In this document: positions 10,804 through 21,214 of the stretch, one piece after another
Position numbering within the stretch: the first letter of the stretch is position 1
Layout: each line of letters begins with the position of its first letter
Position numbers and translations under genes: made by a program
The notes under the pieces: generated by a model
Seen by the model: only the letters and a program-made list of their open reading frames with translations
What the model was told of the DNA's origin: nothing
The model's database searches: none
Assembly: GCA_022457155.1 (NCBI GenBank)
Contig: JAJGOT010000273.1
Span: 692,001 to 756,000, forward strand
Length of the DNA stretch: 64,000 nucleotides
Direction of reading: 5' to 3'
From: Cladopsammia gracilis
Taxonomy: Eukaryota > Cnidaria > Anthozoa > Scleractinia > Dendrophylliidae

Positions 10804-11470
10804 GTGTAAAGATTGTTCGTAAAGTGGCAGAATCATGCCAAATTTCAATCTCAAGTGTTTCTTTACAAATGAGGCATGTTCTAAGAAGAACTCGTCAAAT
10901 AATCAAGTTGAGTGAAAGGAAGAAAAGGCAACTTATCAGATGTCGAAAGATACTAAGAATGAGAGATGTACTTTCACTTGCAAAAAGCTAATGGAAGAAT
11001 CAGGTATCGACCAAAGGCAGGTTTCAGTAAGGACAGTTACTCGTTATCTGAATTCGCAAGGATACTTTTGTCTCCAAACACAGAGAAAAGGACTCATGAT
11101 GGAAGATCAAGCCAAAAGAGTCAAGTTTGCAAACGACATGCAAAAAAAAAATAACAGAGCTGATGTTTGGACATAACAGATCACTTTTTACTTGGATGGA
11201 ACGGCTTTCACACACAAACTAAATCCAATGGATCAAGCACATGAACCACAAAGGCGCATTTGGAGAAAGAAGAGTGAGGGGCTGGCAAATGGTTGCATTG
11301 CAAATGGTTGCATTTCAAATGGTCACAAGAAGGGTACAGGAGGGAGGTTAGTAAAACTTGTCACAATTTTGTATGACGGGCGTTATTTGTTGTGAGCCAT
11401 ATGAACGTATTTGTGGGACATACTTGGAGTCTCACTGACCAATGGATAAAATGCATCGCAGTCCGTAGAT
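10804..11470 (+). pseudogene. Tc1/mariner-like transposase, truncated and interrupted
   Basis: After a splice-acceptor-like TTATTCCAG, one frame reads a helix-turn-helix-like start (KIVRKVAESCQISISSVS). A frameshift near 10930 leads to the frame 10940-11395, which has QVSVRTVTRYLNSQGY (second DNA-binding subdomain), then FYLDGTAFTHK (first catalytic Asp), WRKKSEGL and GTGGRLVKLV. One in-frame TAA at 11174-11176 lies just before the FYLDG strand. After 11395 a further frameshift precedes a YERICGTYLES-like piece, and similarity stops near the MULE end at 11521. The second Asp and the last Asp/Glu are lost. Confidence 0.75.
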
Positions 11471-11520
11471 TTATGTCTGCAAATCGTGCAGAAAGCTAAC
11501 ATTAAGCTTGCCCTCGTGCC

Positions 11521-11668
11521 GGAAACTGGTCGTTTCACCTACAAGTTGTTTCGCCTACGTCCAGTTTGCTAACGTCTTAGGTCAGTTCGCTTACATGTCA
11601 TATGCCAGTTCGCTAACGTCTTGGGTCAGTTCGCTAACGTCCTATATGTCAGTTCGTTAACATTTTTT
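11521..11668. repeat. left terminal repeat with tandem units
   Basis: Degenerate tandem units of about 20-27 bp (TCAGTTCGCTAACGTC...), preceded by TTTCACCTAC and TTTCGCCTAC units. Inverted copy of 17105-17251. Confidence 0.8.
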
Positions 11669-11747
11669 TATCTCCTTGAAGTTTTTAAATTGAAAAATTA
11701 ATTGACTTGACTCCTCAACTAGTACGTTAAAAACCGGCACGAGAGGA

Positions 11748-11962
11748 AGTGGGAAAGTCACAAGTAACGCAAATTCAAACGAAACAACACAAAGCGGCAC
11801 TCGCACTGAAACAATATTCACTTAGTTAATAAAATTCACCCACGTGGATCCTTTTCTTTCTTTGCTAAGTATAGCTTCAGCCAGCCCACGAACTTTTGTT
11901 TGCATGAAGTGAGAAAGTCACAAGTATAGTAATGCAAATTCAATCGAAACAACAAGCGGCAC
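11748..11962. repeat. internal direct duplication
   Basis: About 55 bp (GAAGTG.GAAAGTCACAAGTA ... CAAATTCAA.CGAAACAAC ... AAGCGGCACT) at 11748-11801 recurs at 11906-11962 with small indels. Confidence 0.6.
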
Positions 11963-12030
11963 TAAGAAAAGGAGGTGCGATTCTTTTTGATGCACTGATG
12001 GAATTAATATTTATCTTTTCTTTTTCAAGG

Positions 12031-12117
12031 TGCAAGAGCTTGGCCTACAGGTGGCATACACCAGCAATGATGCTGTTTACCGTTTCATCAGGAAGCTGAT
12101 GGTTCTGCCCTTCCTCC
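12031..12117 (+). pseudogene. MULE transposase fragment (exon piece)
   Basis: After TTTTCTTTTTCAAG the sequence reads QELGLQVAYTSNDAVYRF and then a LMVLPFLP block. This matches the segment C-terminal to the catalytic core in MULE-like transposases of cnidarians (a Leu-Pro-Phe-Leu-Pro block following an Arg-Lys-Leu-Met motif). Coding is cut off at the MITE beginning at 12121. The upstream catalytic region is not visible. Confidence 0.5.
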
Positions 12118-12120
12118 CCA

Positions 12121-12194
12121 ACCTCGTCCCCAGGGCCTTCTCCGCTTTTACAATTCAAAATGGCGGGTCGAGCGGAGAAGACCCTGGTCGAGGC
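12121..12194. mobile_element. short fold-back MITE (CCTCGTCCCC family)
   Basis: Inverted ends of about 24 bp (CCTCGTCCCCAGGGCCTTCT and its near reverse complement AGAAGACCCTGGTCGAGG) surround about 25 bp including AAAATGGCGG. It cuts directly into the MULE coding fragment. To my knowledge elements with these ends are abundant in anthozoan genomes. Confidence 0.7.
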
Positions 12195-15100
12195 TGATCT
12201 AACAGGACCGCTGATTGGCAGTTGATTTGTGGCATTCTTTCACAAACTCTGATTGGTCAGCTTTTTCTTTCCTACAAAATGGCTGACTAAAAAGTTTTAT
12301 GTGCGGTGTATTTTCGAGAAATAAATGAATTGTCCATTAAGCTTGCCTCGGAAATCATAATTAAAGAAGATGCGGACTTCACATCAAAGCAAAGCTGACT
12401 CACAATTTGCAGAAAGAAAGCATGCAGACCTCGATGAAAAAACAAGGTGACGAAGGATCGCCTTTATACTTTCAAGATATAAGGTGTTTTGTTTAGTTCT
12501 TTTAGGCTTGAAAGCTTGTGAATCAGATATAACCTATAAATTTATTTTATTTATAGCGGTTGTTTATAAATACTGTAAAATTTTCGCATTAAATGTCAGA
12601 CATTTGCCAATTGAATACAGAGAGATTGAGAAATGTTCGAAACAAGCTAAGTACATGTATTAAAGCTTATATTATAACCTTACAGTTTATTCATCGCACA
12701 TTTTGTTTTCCAATTATTTAAAAAAATACCAGAGAAACGATACTCGAGCCCCCTTGATCGTTGGAATTAATTAAAATTTGACAGTTTTTGATATTTAAAA
12801 CAATTAATAGCACATTTCAAAATCCTGAAATTTTCCATAAATTTATGTGAGTGAGTAGCTTTATGGCATTGTCTTGACATTTTTTGATATGAGATGTTTT
12901 TGGAAGGCAGCTGCATGTATTATGATCATCCACTTGTCTCTGGTGTGGACTCTTTGACCAGGAGCATTGTAAAATGGCAAAGTTAATTAACTTTAAAAAA
13001 GTCACCTGCCCAGTAAGATATTCTTATAGTATCCAAATCCACAAAAGGGGGATTTAGTAAGGGATTCTTCTGCTGTTTTTGTGGAATGGTGACTGCATGA
13101 GTATTTGTACTTTTACTTGAGGTGTCCAGGGCTGTCATTAGTAACTGACAGCAGCTATTATGACCAACAACAACAGTAAAGATGGCCAGCTACTCAAAGA
13201 TTGAAAATAACTTCAAGTCAAGAGGCTCAGAAGTTTTCCTCATTTTTCATTTTACTTTTTTTGTGGACCAGTTTCTTAAAAGTTTAATGGAAAACCATGG
13301 CACTTACACCTCCCATAAGTTTTGCATTTTTTTGTCAATGTATTTGTTTTTCTCTTTTGCACCATGTCAGAAATCTGTGGTTGTCAAAATTAATGTTCTA
13401 TGCACCATTAGTTTTAGACGAACTGTTTGTATTGGTGGCATTTCTTATTGACAGAAAGGAATCCTTCATTGAGAGAATTTAGTGGCAAATTGGTCAGGAG
13501 GTTAGGATTTGCTATAAAAGATATTATTTCTTGAGTTAGCTTTATTTACTTTGAAATTATAAAACTGAGACAATTCAACGCAAGAACCTCCTAAGTAATT
13601 CTAGGAAATTATTGCCAACAACTTGTACTTTAGGCCTTAATATAAGCACTCTCTGGTCATAATAATGGTCTGGGTCATGCACAATGTGAATGCTGGAATT
13701 GTCAGAGTTTGAACTAGGTCAGAAAATCAAGTATTTTGAAATGGAATAAAATGTTTTCCTGAAAACTTTATCCATTTGGACTGAGTGACACTGTTATTTT
13801 TTTATACCAAAACTCATTAATAGTAATCTTTAAACAGGGTGCATTCATCACTAGAGTGGTTTTCAGAACAGTCCTGTAATAACTCAAAAGACAATTTTGT
13901 AAACAGTTAGTACCAGGATGGTCTCATCATCCATTTGTCAAAAAGTTTACCAAAATTAATCATAATAATATGTAAGGGAAGTGGTCATGACAAGTATATT
14001 AGAAGGTGATCCACCTCGTATTGTTGCGGGGGGGGGGGGGGCTATGCAAGATATCACCTATCTGATTAGGCTCTTGGACAACATTTATTGGCCTAAAAAT
14101 GTGAAGTTAGCATTGTTAGTAAAATGACGCATGAAGGAGGTCTTGTTTGCCCAGTTTTCACTCCTGATAAAATAAGGGCTATACCAATTAACAAGACAAC
14201 AGCATTAAATTAGGTGGGAGAGTGAGTGCACACCAGTATTTTGTAAAGCAGTGGGCCCTGTCCGAGTTCAATAGTTTTGACAATTTCCCTAACAGCTCTT
14301 GAATAATAATATATGTATGTAGTAGCTCAAAGACAAAAAGTCACTAAGGTTGTTCATGCCCTGAACAATGTCAACTGTTTCAACCACAAGAAAGATTGTA
14401 ACTTCAAGATATCAAATAAGGAATGTTGCAAAAGAATGTGTGGAAACAAAAAGGGAGTAGTTAACAAAATTAATAACAGAAAGGGCCCTAATTAACAGTC
14501 GAGATGTTTAGGAAATTAATTTTTCATCATCATCATCACAATTTTTCTCTTGCCATGTATACTGTTACTAAAAAAAAAGATTAGTTATTTCCCTTCCTTG
14601 CCCAACATACTCCCTTGGAAGCTTGTGGGTTGGCACCTAAGAGAAGCTAATGTACCAAACTGAGTACAATGTTTACATTTTCTTACTTTATTGTATGCAC
14701 CATTCAAGACAACTTGCTATGACAGTGATAAAAATAATACAGTCAAAAGCCATTTACAGATGCCCACTCAGTATAGCAATTGTAGCTTGGAAGCCAGTCA
14801 CTTTGTGGAAGCCAGGTGGTATATTATGTGGCACATGTGTTGTATGCTAATCCAAGGCTGTGCCCTAAAGAAAATTTCAGGAAGCCCATCGGGCTCCCAA
14901 ACAGTCAAGCTGGGGTGCCCATGCCTCAAAGTTGGTTGCCCAAATCAATTAAAATTATTTTTTATTCAAGCAAGTCAAGTAGTTTTTTGTTAAGTATAAT
15001 GATTTTATTATTTTCATGAAACATGACAGTTCACCTCTTGCAAATATCAGCACTTAGGTAATGTGATTTAGACCACAAAACAAACAGTGCAAAACTATTA

Positions 15101-15286
15101 AAAAAGAATGAATAATCTGATAAACCTACAACTGGATCATTTGCTATTATATCTACTGTAATGTCTTCAATGTCACTTTTTTTATAAGATAGCTTTGTGG
15201 AATAGCAACTTTAAAGGGGGGGGGGAGGGGGGTGCACTTATTGGAAGGAGGGTATTTTTTGAAAATCCCAGGAAGGTGGGCACCCA
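12195..15286. other. gene-poor interior of the MULE interval
   Basis: AT-rich DNA with two CCAAT-box-like GATTGG motifs near 12210-12260 and a run of 14 G at 14028-14041. A second G-rich run lies at 15215-15231. Open frames at 13182-13482 and 14650-15019 lack motifs. I see no gene here. Confidence 0.35.
14028..14041 (+). repeat. poly-G run
   Basis: Fourteen consecutive G in an AT-rich setting. Confidence 0.95.
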
Positions 15287-16014
15287 ATGAGCCAAGTCGT
15301 AATTCGTAGAATTTCTAAATACCTTTTGCAGGAATCCCTTAAAACTTTAGTTCATGCTTTTGTTACGTCTAGACTCGACTATTGTAATAGCCTACTTTAT
15401 GGCCTTCCCAAACATAAGATAAGTAAACTACAACGTGTACAGAATGCTGCAGCCAGATTAATAACTAATACTAGAAAGTATGATCATATCACACCAGCTT
15501 TATATAACCTTCACTGGCTGCCTGTGTTTTATTGTATTTATTACATTTAAGGCTATATACAATGTCACCTAGCTATATTAGTAACTTAGTGTCTATTAAG
15601 TCGTGTTTTGTTTATTCCCTTAGATCGAACACTTCATTATTTTTGGACCGTCCCAAGGGGCGTATGTTATCTACATTAGGAGCTCGTTCATTTTATGCTG
15701 CTGCCCCCACACTGTGGAACAGCCTTCCAGCAAATATTCTTACAACATCACTTAGCATTTTTAAGAAAAAACTTAAGACATTTTTTTTAATTTAGCCTAC
15801 AATGAGTAATTTTTTGGGGTGGTCAATTGTGCATTTTTAGTATTAAATTAGTATTAATCATGATTAAATTATTATTAGTATAAAACTTGTGCAAAAATTA
15901 GTATTAAATTAATATTAATTAGGATTAAATTATAATTAGTATAAAACTTGTGTAAAGCGCTTTTGATCATTTTAATGTTTAAAGGCGCTATATTAAGTGA
16001 ATAAATTATTATTA
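15287..16014 (+). mobile_element. CR1/L2-like LINE, 3' end
   Basis: Frame 15287-15550 carries the end of a LINE reverse transcriptase (thumb region): FVTSRLDYCNSLLYGLP, LQRVQNAAARLI, ALYNLHWLPV. After an internal deletion and frameshift, 15556-15795 gives the C-terminal tail (LGARSFYAAAPTLWNSLP, IFKKKLKTFF, stop). The 3' UTR has two near repeats of ATTAAATTA.TATTAAT..., then GTGTAAAGCGCTTTTGAT...GGCGCTATATTAAG and a short ATT tail at 16014. This is the usual layout at the 3' end of CR1/L2-type LINEs. The catalytic YxDD region is absent, so this is a 5'-truncated copy. Confidence 0.85.
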
Positions 16015-16017
16015 ACC

Positions 16018-16308
16018 GTCAAGCTGGTGGCCAATGTGGTTTGCCACTTTATTCGCTGATTGAACTGTTAAACAGAGGCCAAACTTACAGCCATCACCAT
16101 CAGGCTTGTTTTAAATGAAAAATTGAAAAGAATCCAGCGCAAACGGAAAAGAAAGCTTCAGGCGAAGCTGTTTGGCAATTGGGACAAATTCCGCGATGGC
16201 CAGAAGACTGCTGCCCAGCTCCTTAGAATTTGTTCACACCTTAACGGTGTGAACAAATTCATTGTAAATAGTTTTAGGGAAGAAGGAGAAAACAATGTTG
16301 TAACGTAA
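16018..16308 (+). pseudogene. MULE transposase C-terminus
   Basis: The sequence reads GLPLYSLIELLN, then after a one-base shift KLTAITIRLVLNEKLKR, then the open frame 16123-16308 (RKRKRKLQAKLFGNWDKF, KTAAQLL). This Leu-rich helix followed by a basic run and a Trp-Asp segment matches the C-terminus of MULE-like transposases in cnidarians. It belongs to the same gene as 12031-12117, with the intervening coding sequence lost. A perfect hairpin lies in the coding strand at 16226-16260. Confidence 0.55.
16226..16260. repeat. perfect 15-bp hairpin
   Basis: GAATTTGTTCACACC, then TTAAC, then the exact reverse complement, located inside the MULE coding relic. Confidence 0.9.
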
Positions 16309-17104
16309 ATAGTTGCAATATTCACATAAAAGATGTTGAGAATTGAAATACTCGATTTTTACTTTTTGTAGTTATCATCATGCGTGACACAAACTCAAAT
16401 CGCTTCCATTATTTATAGGTTAGTGTTGAAAAGTTTAATTTTAATCTATATCTTAGAACTGTAATCGTTTTAAATTTGTTGTTTAGGGGCGGGTGTTGTT
16501 CTCAAAATTTTCATAACATACGTTTATAGGCTAGTGGCTAGTGTTGAAAAGTTTAACTTTTAATCTAGGGGCGGGTGTCATTCAGGCAACCCACATGTCC
16601 CCGCGTGTAATCAGTTTAATTTTAGATGTCAGCAATAAATATTTTGGTATAAAACAGTGTCCCATTACTTTCAGTCGAGAAACAGAAATAAACACGTTCT
16701 GTTAGTGTAAGTTACTCATCACAAATTTGCATTTGCAGAGTGTAACTCCAGTTGCAAGTATTTGCATAATAACATTGAGTCGTCACAGCGTATAAAGAAT
16801 CTAAGTAAAACTGATCAGTAAACTGAACTCAAAGCGGCGGCTTATGTTAAATCCCATAGTTTATATTTACGCGTACATCAAAATTCACCCTTTAATTTAT
16901 TTACATGTATCGAAACAACTTGTATCGAATCGACTTGTATCGAAACGACCGCAAACCGTACTGTGGCTGATTAGACTTCTGCAAACAAAATGGCGATCAA
17001 AGTACGACTGTTCAAAAGGATTCGAGTTTGTGTTATTGATATTACATAAGCTTAACACACTTGGGCCCACACTTGTATGAACAATTTTTTTTTAACTGAA
17101 AAGT
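16309..17104. other. MULE 3' interior, no gene seen
   Basis: AT-rich sequence with repeated GGCGGGTGT and AGTGTTGAAAAGTTTAA blocks (about 16420-16580). The latter suggests a small local duplication. Confidence 0.4.
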
Positions 17105-17251
17105 AAACAAAAAAACGTTAGCAAACTGACATATAGGACGTTAGCGAACTGACCCAAGACATTAGCGAACTGACCTAAAACGTTAGCGACCTGGACATAG
17201 GCGAAGCGACTCATAGGCGAAGCGACTCGTAGGTGAAACGGCCGCAATTCC
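17105..17251. repeat. right terminal repeat with tandem units
   Basis: Units of the form GTTAGCGAACTGAC..., followed by two TAGGCGAAGCGACTC units and TAGGTGAAACGG. Inverted relative to 11521-11668. Confidence 0.8.
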
Positions 17252-17690
17252 TCACGCCATAGAAATGATGTGTAAATGCCACTGAGCATAATTTTTCTCG
17301 ATCACTAAGTTGTTCACTCCTTTTTAACAAGTTTTAAATGGAGAACAACATCGTAAATATCTGGGTGGAAGCAAAGGTCTACACAAATCAAACCTCAATT
17401 ATTAATTTATTGCCACTGACTGTGAAAATGCCCAAAAAACTTAGCTTAATTATGTTAGTATTTTATCATGGCATGGCATGCTATAATTTCACAAACCGAG
17501 GTTTTCTACAGAAATTATACGTATTATAAAACAACAGACAACATGAAATACAGCCATAAAATAGCAGAGAATGTTGTGTCTGTAATGACCTCAATTCAGA
17601 ATTGAAAAACAAACTGAACAAGCATACGACTGAACAGCAAAAAGCTATCACATTTGAAAAATACTACAATCAAGGAAGTCTTACAAAATT
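17252..17690. other. no recognisable gene
   Basis: Sequence outside the MULE end. Short frames only. Confidence 0.35.
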
Positions 17691-17968
17691 TAATAGCGGA
17701 GCACTTGCCAGGCCGAAGGCCTGGCTGCGCAGCTCCATACTCATAGAACCATGCCCGTCATTTTTCATGGTCATGGCTAGCGGAATGTTTCGCGGGCGCG
17801 CGTGTGCCCGACCTCCGCCGCCGCCGTCGCGCAGGACTAGCTTGCCTTCGCGCAGGACTAGCTCGCGGGCGCGTATGACGTCGCAAAACATGCGCGTACG
17901 ACGTCATGTTGAAACCAAAGCGAGGCTTTGTTTTTCGCGCGGTTACACGGCCGAATGTCACGTCAGCT
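17691..17968. other. GC- and CpG-rich patch
   Basis: Sharp local rise in GC, with GCCGCCGCCGTCGCGCAGG, two copies of TTCGCGCAGGACTAGCT-like sequence, GACGTC sites and TTTTTCGCGCGG. Both strands are open over this patch because stop codons are rare in GC-rich DNA, so the frames at 17602-17970, 17758-18066 (minus) and 17670-17891 (minus) are not evidence of genes. It could be a GC-rich repeat or a CpG-rich promoter. Confidence 0.5.
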
Positions 17969-18202
17969 AGAAAAACACTGATGTTTTGCTGTGAATTTAC
18001 TAAGCGGAGAAAACCGTTGAAATTAAAGGCGTTATTTCCCTTAATATTTCGCGGTTTGCTACTCAAGACAAGGATACTAATTAAGGGATACTCAGAAGCC
18101 GCTTTAGTGGAAAAAGACGAGCTTTATCAATGCTTTATCTTTAGCTTTATCAAAGACGTTTTTATCAATGCGGGAGATATTTATTTTCTACGGATTTCAG
18201 AA

Positions 18203-18942
18203 CCAAGCAAGCGAGGGACTTAAAGGTAAAACAGATTAAGTTTTCGATGAGAATTTATGTTGATATCAATCTGTGAGTGACTTTTTATTGGTGTTATTGT
18301 TAGTTTTGGAGAATTGATTTTAAAACGTGCTTAAATTCAGTTGTATCGATCTCTTAAATTTCATCGAAGAAAGCTTGAACTCGATGAGCTATAATTAAGC
18401 TTAAATGGTACGCGTTTTGCGTTTAAACGTAAACTAATGGAGATTTGAATAAATTTTTTCGAAATAAGATTGTGTTGTCCATTTTTATGTGTTTGTTCAT
18501 TCATTAGATAGTTTGAAAAGCGATTTTATGTAAACAAAACAAGACTTTGATTTTATAGTACAGTTCTATCTTCACTCGTATCGCCTTATGCAAATATGTT
18601 TGTGTATTTTTGCAATTTTTGATTTTCAAATCAGTTTCTCGGGCAATTTTTGACAAACAAAAACTGTACTTTATTCGGAAACTAGTGGCACTAGTTATTC
18701 TAGACAGAGAAAAGTTGTTTTTGTGAACTTTTGTACGGTCTATAAAAATGTACTGTGCAGACAGTCGCGTAATACTGTTTTTGAGAATTGCTAAAATTGA
18801 AAATAGCCCGTTCGTCAATCTTAATTCTTGTGCTTCCAACCTTTCACCTTAGTTAAGTTTCACCTTGGTTAAGTTTCACCTTAATTAAGCTTGTTCAAAG
18901 TGCGACGCTGTTAGGCTTGGGCTATCTATATATATTACACTT
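18203..18942. repeat. dispersed repeat S, copy 1
   Basis: About 740 bp that recurs at 34882-35613 and 59982-60676. It runs from CCAAGCAAGCGAGGGACTTA to a TATATATATTA end. Near the 3' end are three tandem units of about 16 bp (TTAGTTAAGTTTCACC). A minus-strand frame of 111 codons (18504-18839) is open here and in copy 2 but broken in copy 3. Confidence 0.8.
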
Positions 18943-19229
18943 GGACACAAATTAATGTTAAAAAGACGTTATCAGCTGCACTCGATGTAGCTTTTTAGTC
19001 CATTCCTTTCGCATCCAGCTTTCCAGAAAATTAATTTTACCAGGTTAAGCAAGTTGAATTGTTCTTGTTGTTTTGACACAGACCATTTGCTAAAAAGAAC
19101 TGGTCTTTAGTCAATCATATAGTAGGGTATACACAGTAGACACTCATTTTTATTAGTTATTTTCTGGTAATTTTAACATGGACTATCTTTATTTTTTTTT
19201 TAATTTTAGAAGTTCAAAACTGCTGCATA

Positions 19230-19562
19230 ATGGCTGGACTGCCATATTCATTTGGTGACAAAAGAAAACGGGCACAGCTTCTTGCCAGTTCCTTTTGGAA
19301 GAGAGCAAAGGTAGGTAATAAACACAAGTTAAGAAAAACATAACTGATTTTACTTTGGGCCCATTTCTGAAAGGATGGATGCTCATATGAGCCCCTGAAC
19401 TTCTACATCAGCCCCTAACAACCATCTCAGATGTACTTCTGAACTTGTGATTACAAAGTACTAGCCAAGCATCCTAATAATTATTTTTCTTCTACATTAC
19501 AGCAGGAAGATATGGATGAAGTACTTGAGAAGCTGATAGAGGAAAACCGTGACATCTCCTAG
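19230..19562 (+). CDS. candidate two-exon small protein (46 aa), unknown
   Basis: Exon 1 coding 19230-19310 (MAGLPYSFGDKRKRAQ...) follows a TTTTAATTTTAG acceptor and ends AAAG/GTAGGT. Exon 2 coding 19503-19562 follows TTCTACATTACAG and ends with TAG. Both coding parts are whole multiples of three (81 and 60 nt), so the splice keeps frame. I do not recognise the product. It may be a short product of a mobile element or a fragment of a larger gene. Confidence 0.35.
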
Positions 19563-19894
19563 GCTAATTATTAGCATTGGGGAAATCAATAATTTAAATG
19601 AACTGTGTCTGGCCTTGGAAGGCATGGTGGTTTGCAGATTCCAGCCACCAAGTATTCTAACAGCAGTGGCTACCCTCTTGGGTAGTTTTTATTGCTTCAA
19701 CATGGAATTTCCAAAAGGTATTGGTGAAAGCGAAAAAAATGTTTTTTGTTTTTAGAGCATATGCTGCTAGGTCAGGCAAGTGCAACTCTTCCACTGCATG
19801 TCTGTAGAACATGTGTTGTCAGATTTATTGAAGGTGAAGGCTTAACTCTTATCAGTGTTCGGTCCACACATTTCAAGTCCGAAGTCAATCCATA

Positions 19895-20140
19895 CTGAAA
19901 GCATAAGCATTCCTAGGAATTTCTGAGAATTTTTTGGGAATTTCATGTACTGGTTATAACTGACTTGGAATTACTAGAAATTTCAAGCCCTGTATCAAAT
20001 GAACTTAGAATTTTTGGGAATTTGGAACCAGAACTATTTAAACTGGGAATTCCTAGGAATTCCTAGGAATTCCAAATCCGAATTTACCATTAAAATTCCT
20101 AGGAATTCCTAGTAAAAAATTCCTAGGAATTCCTAAATCC
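19895..20140. repeat. self-complementary TAGGAATTCC tract
   Basis: Repeated palindromic 10-mers (CCTAGGAATT/AATTCCTAGG) in three clusters, densest at 20044-20075 and 20095-20137. Being tandem and palindromic, the tract could fold on either strand. Confidence 0.8.
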
Positions 20141-21214
20141 ATTTTGCAAGGGTTACAACAGCATACTGCCAATAGCTAATGCCAGTGGTTTTTGGAAACC
20201 CCGTTGAAACACAAACTAGATTTTGATATGACTTCTCAATCTTTAACAAATCACAAACAAAGCACTAATTTAAATTTTTTTGCACATAAAATTCTTACAT
20301 ACAATTATTTCCATATCAGTAACATGATCGCTTTAATTATGATAATGGATAATTGCAGGAGACAACATGTCATTCATAGTTGCGTGCATTTGAGTTCATG
20401 TTTTCCACTCATGCAACCATTCTGTACAGCTCACGCTTGACCTCTGTTGTCCTCTCGAAATTGTTACCCACCACCACTCCCGGGGTGGTTTATTGTCAGT
20501 TTTGCTTATGTTCTTGCCTTCAATAAACCTTATTTTTCCAAACACTGGTTTCTGCGGTTGATATGGACTTATAATTATGAAGTTATTATGAAGCTTCATT
20601 ATACATATCGCTAGTGCAAGATATTTAGTTTTGCTGTGGTTGGTTGTGAGTATTTACAAGTGGTCGTTGGTTCAGGATGTACGCTGCTACAACGTGTTTC
20701 GTGAGATTTCAGCAACCCACAAAGTGTGAGAGGGTGTAGCTAATGCTGTGCCAAAGTCAACAGCCTATAAAACCAAATAGGCACGTAAGTTGTTTCAGGA
20801 ATGGACACAGAATCCATTAGTCAAGTCCTGTACTTTGGAACTCTGCGGTCTTTTGAAAGACTATGAGGAAGTACAAACATTGGATATTGATATTACGGAT
20901 ATGTCTGCATGTAGTCTTAACTCCTAGCTGTCAAGGTTTGTATAAGAAGTCAGCAATTCGGCTGGGGAACTCCATCCTTCCCATAAATTGTACTCATTTG
21001 GCCGTCATTTGTTATTTTTAATACTATTTTAGTCGGTTTTATAGTTTTGTGACATTTCAGCATGTTATTGATACAAATTGTCTGCACATTGTTGATGTCA
21101 GATGGGTGGTATATACTGTAGTTTCCGATTTCACCCCTGAACAACAATTAATTAGTTCACCTAGAACAAGAGTTTCTTATTTCACCTCGTGAGCGACCTC
21201 GTGGATTGAAGAAG
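20141..21214. other. no recognisable gene
   Basis: AT-rich. A short splice-acceptor-like exon around 20800-20925 is possible, but no motif supports it. Confidence 0.35.

Larger units (their letters stand above)
11521..17251. mobile_element. MULE-type element with minisatellite terminal inverted repeats, gutted
   Basis: The ends are inverted copies of each other: GG...CGTTTCACCTAC at 11521 and GTAGGTGAAACG...CC at 17251. Inward of these lie tandem units of the form TTCGCTAACGTCTTGGGTCAG on the left and their reverse complement on the right. Inside are two fragments of one MULE-like transposase (12031-12117 and 16018-16308), a small MITE and a LINE tail. Flanks TCGTGCC (left) and TCACGCC (right) may be a decayed target duplication (5 of 7 bases). 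About 3 kb between the two transposase fragments is not MULE coding sequence. Confidence 0.65.

Noticed and set aside
17105..17251. Regularly spaced short repeats as a CRISPR-like array
   Set aside because: Units are degenerate and contiguous, without unique spacers. An inverted copy lies at 11521-11668, and this is a eukaryotic context.
17602..18066. Overlapping frames on both strands with Arg/Pro-rich proteins
   Set aside because: Caused by low stop-codon density in the CpG-rich patch; no domain or splice support.
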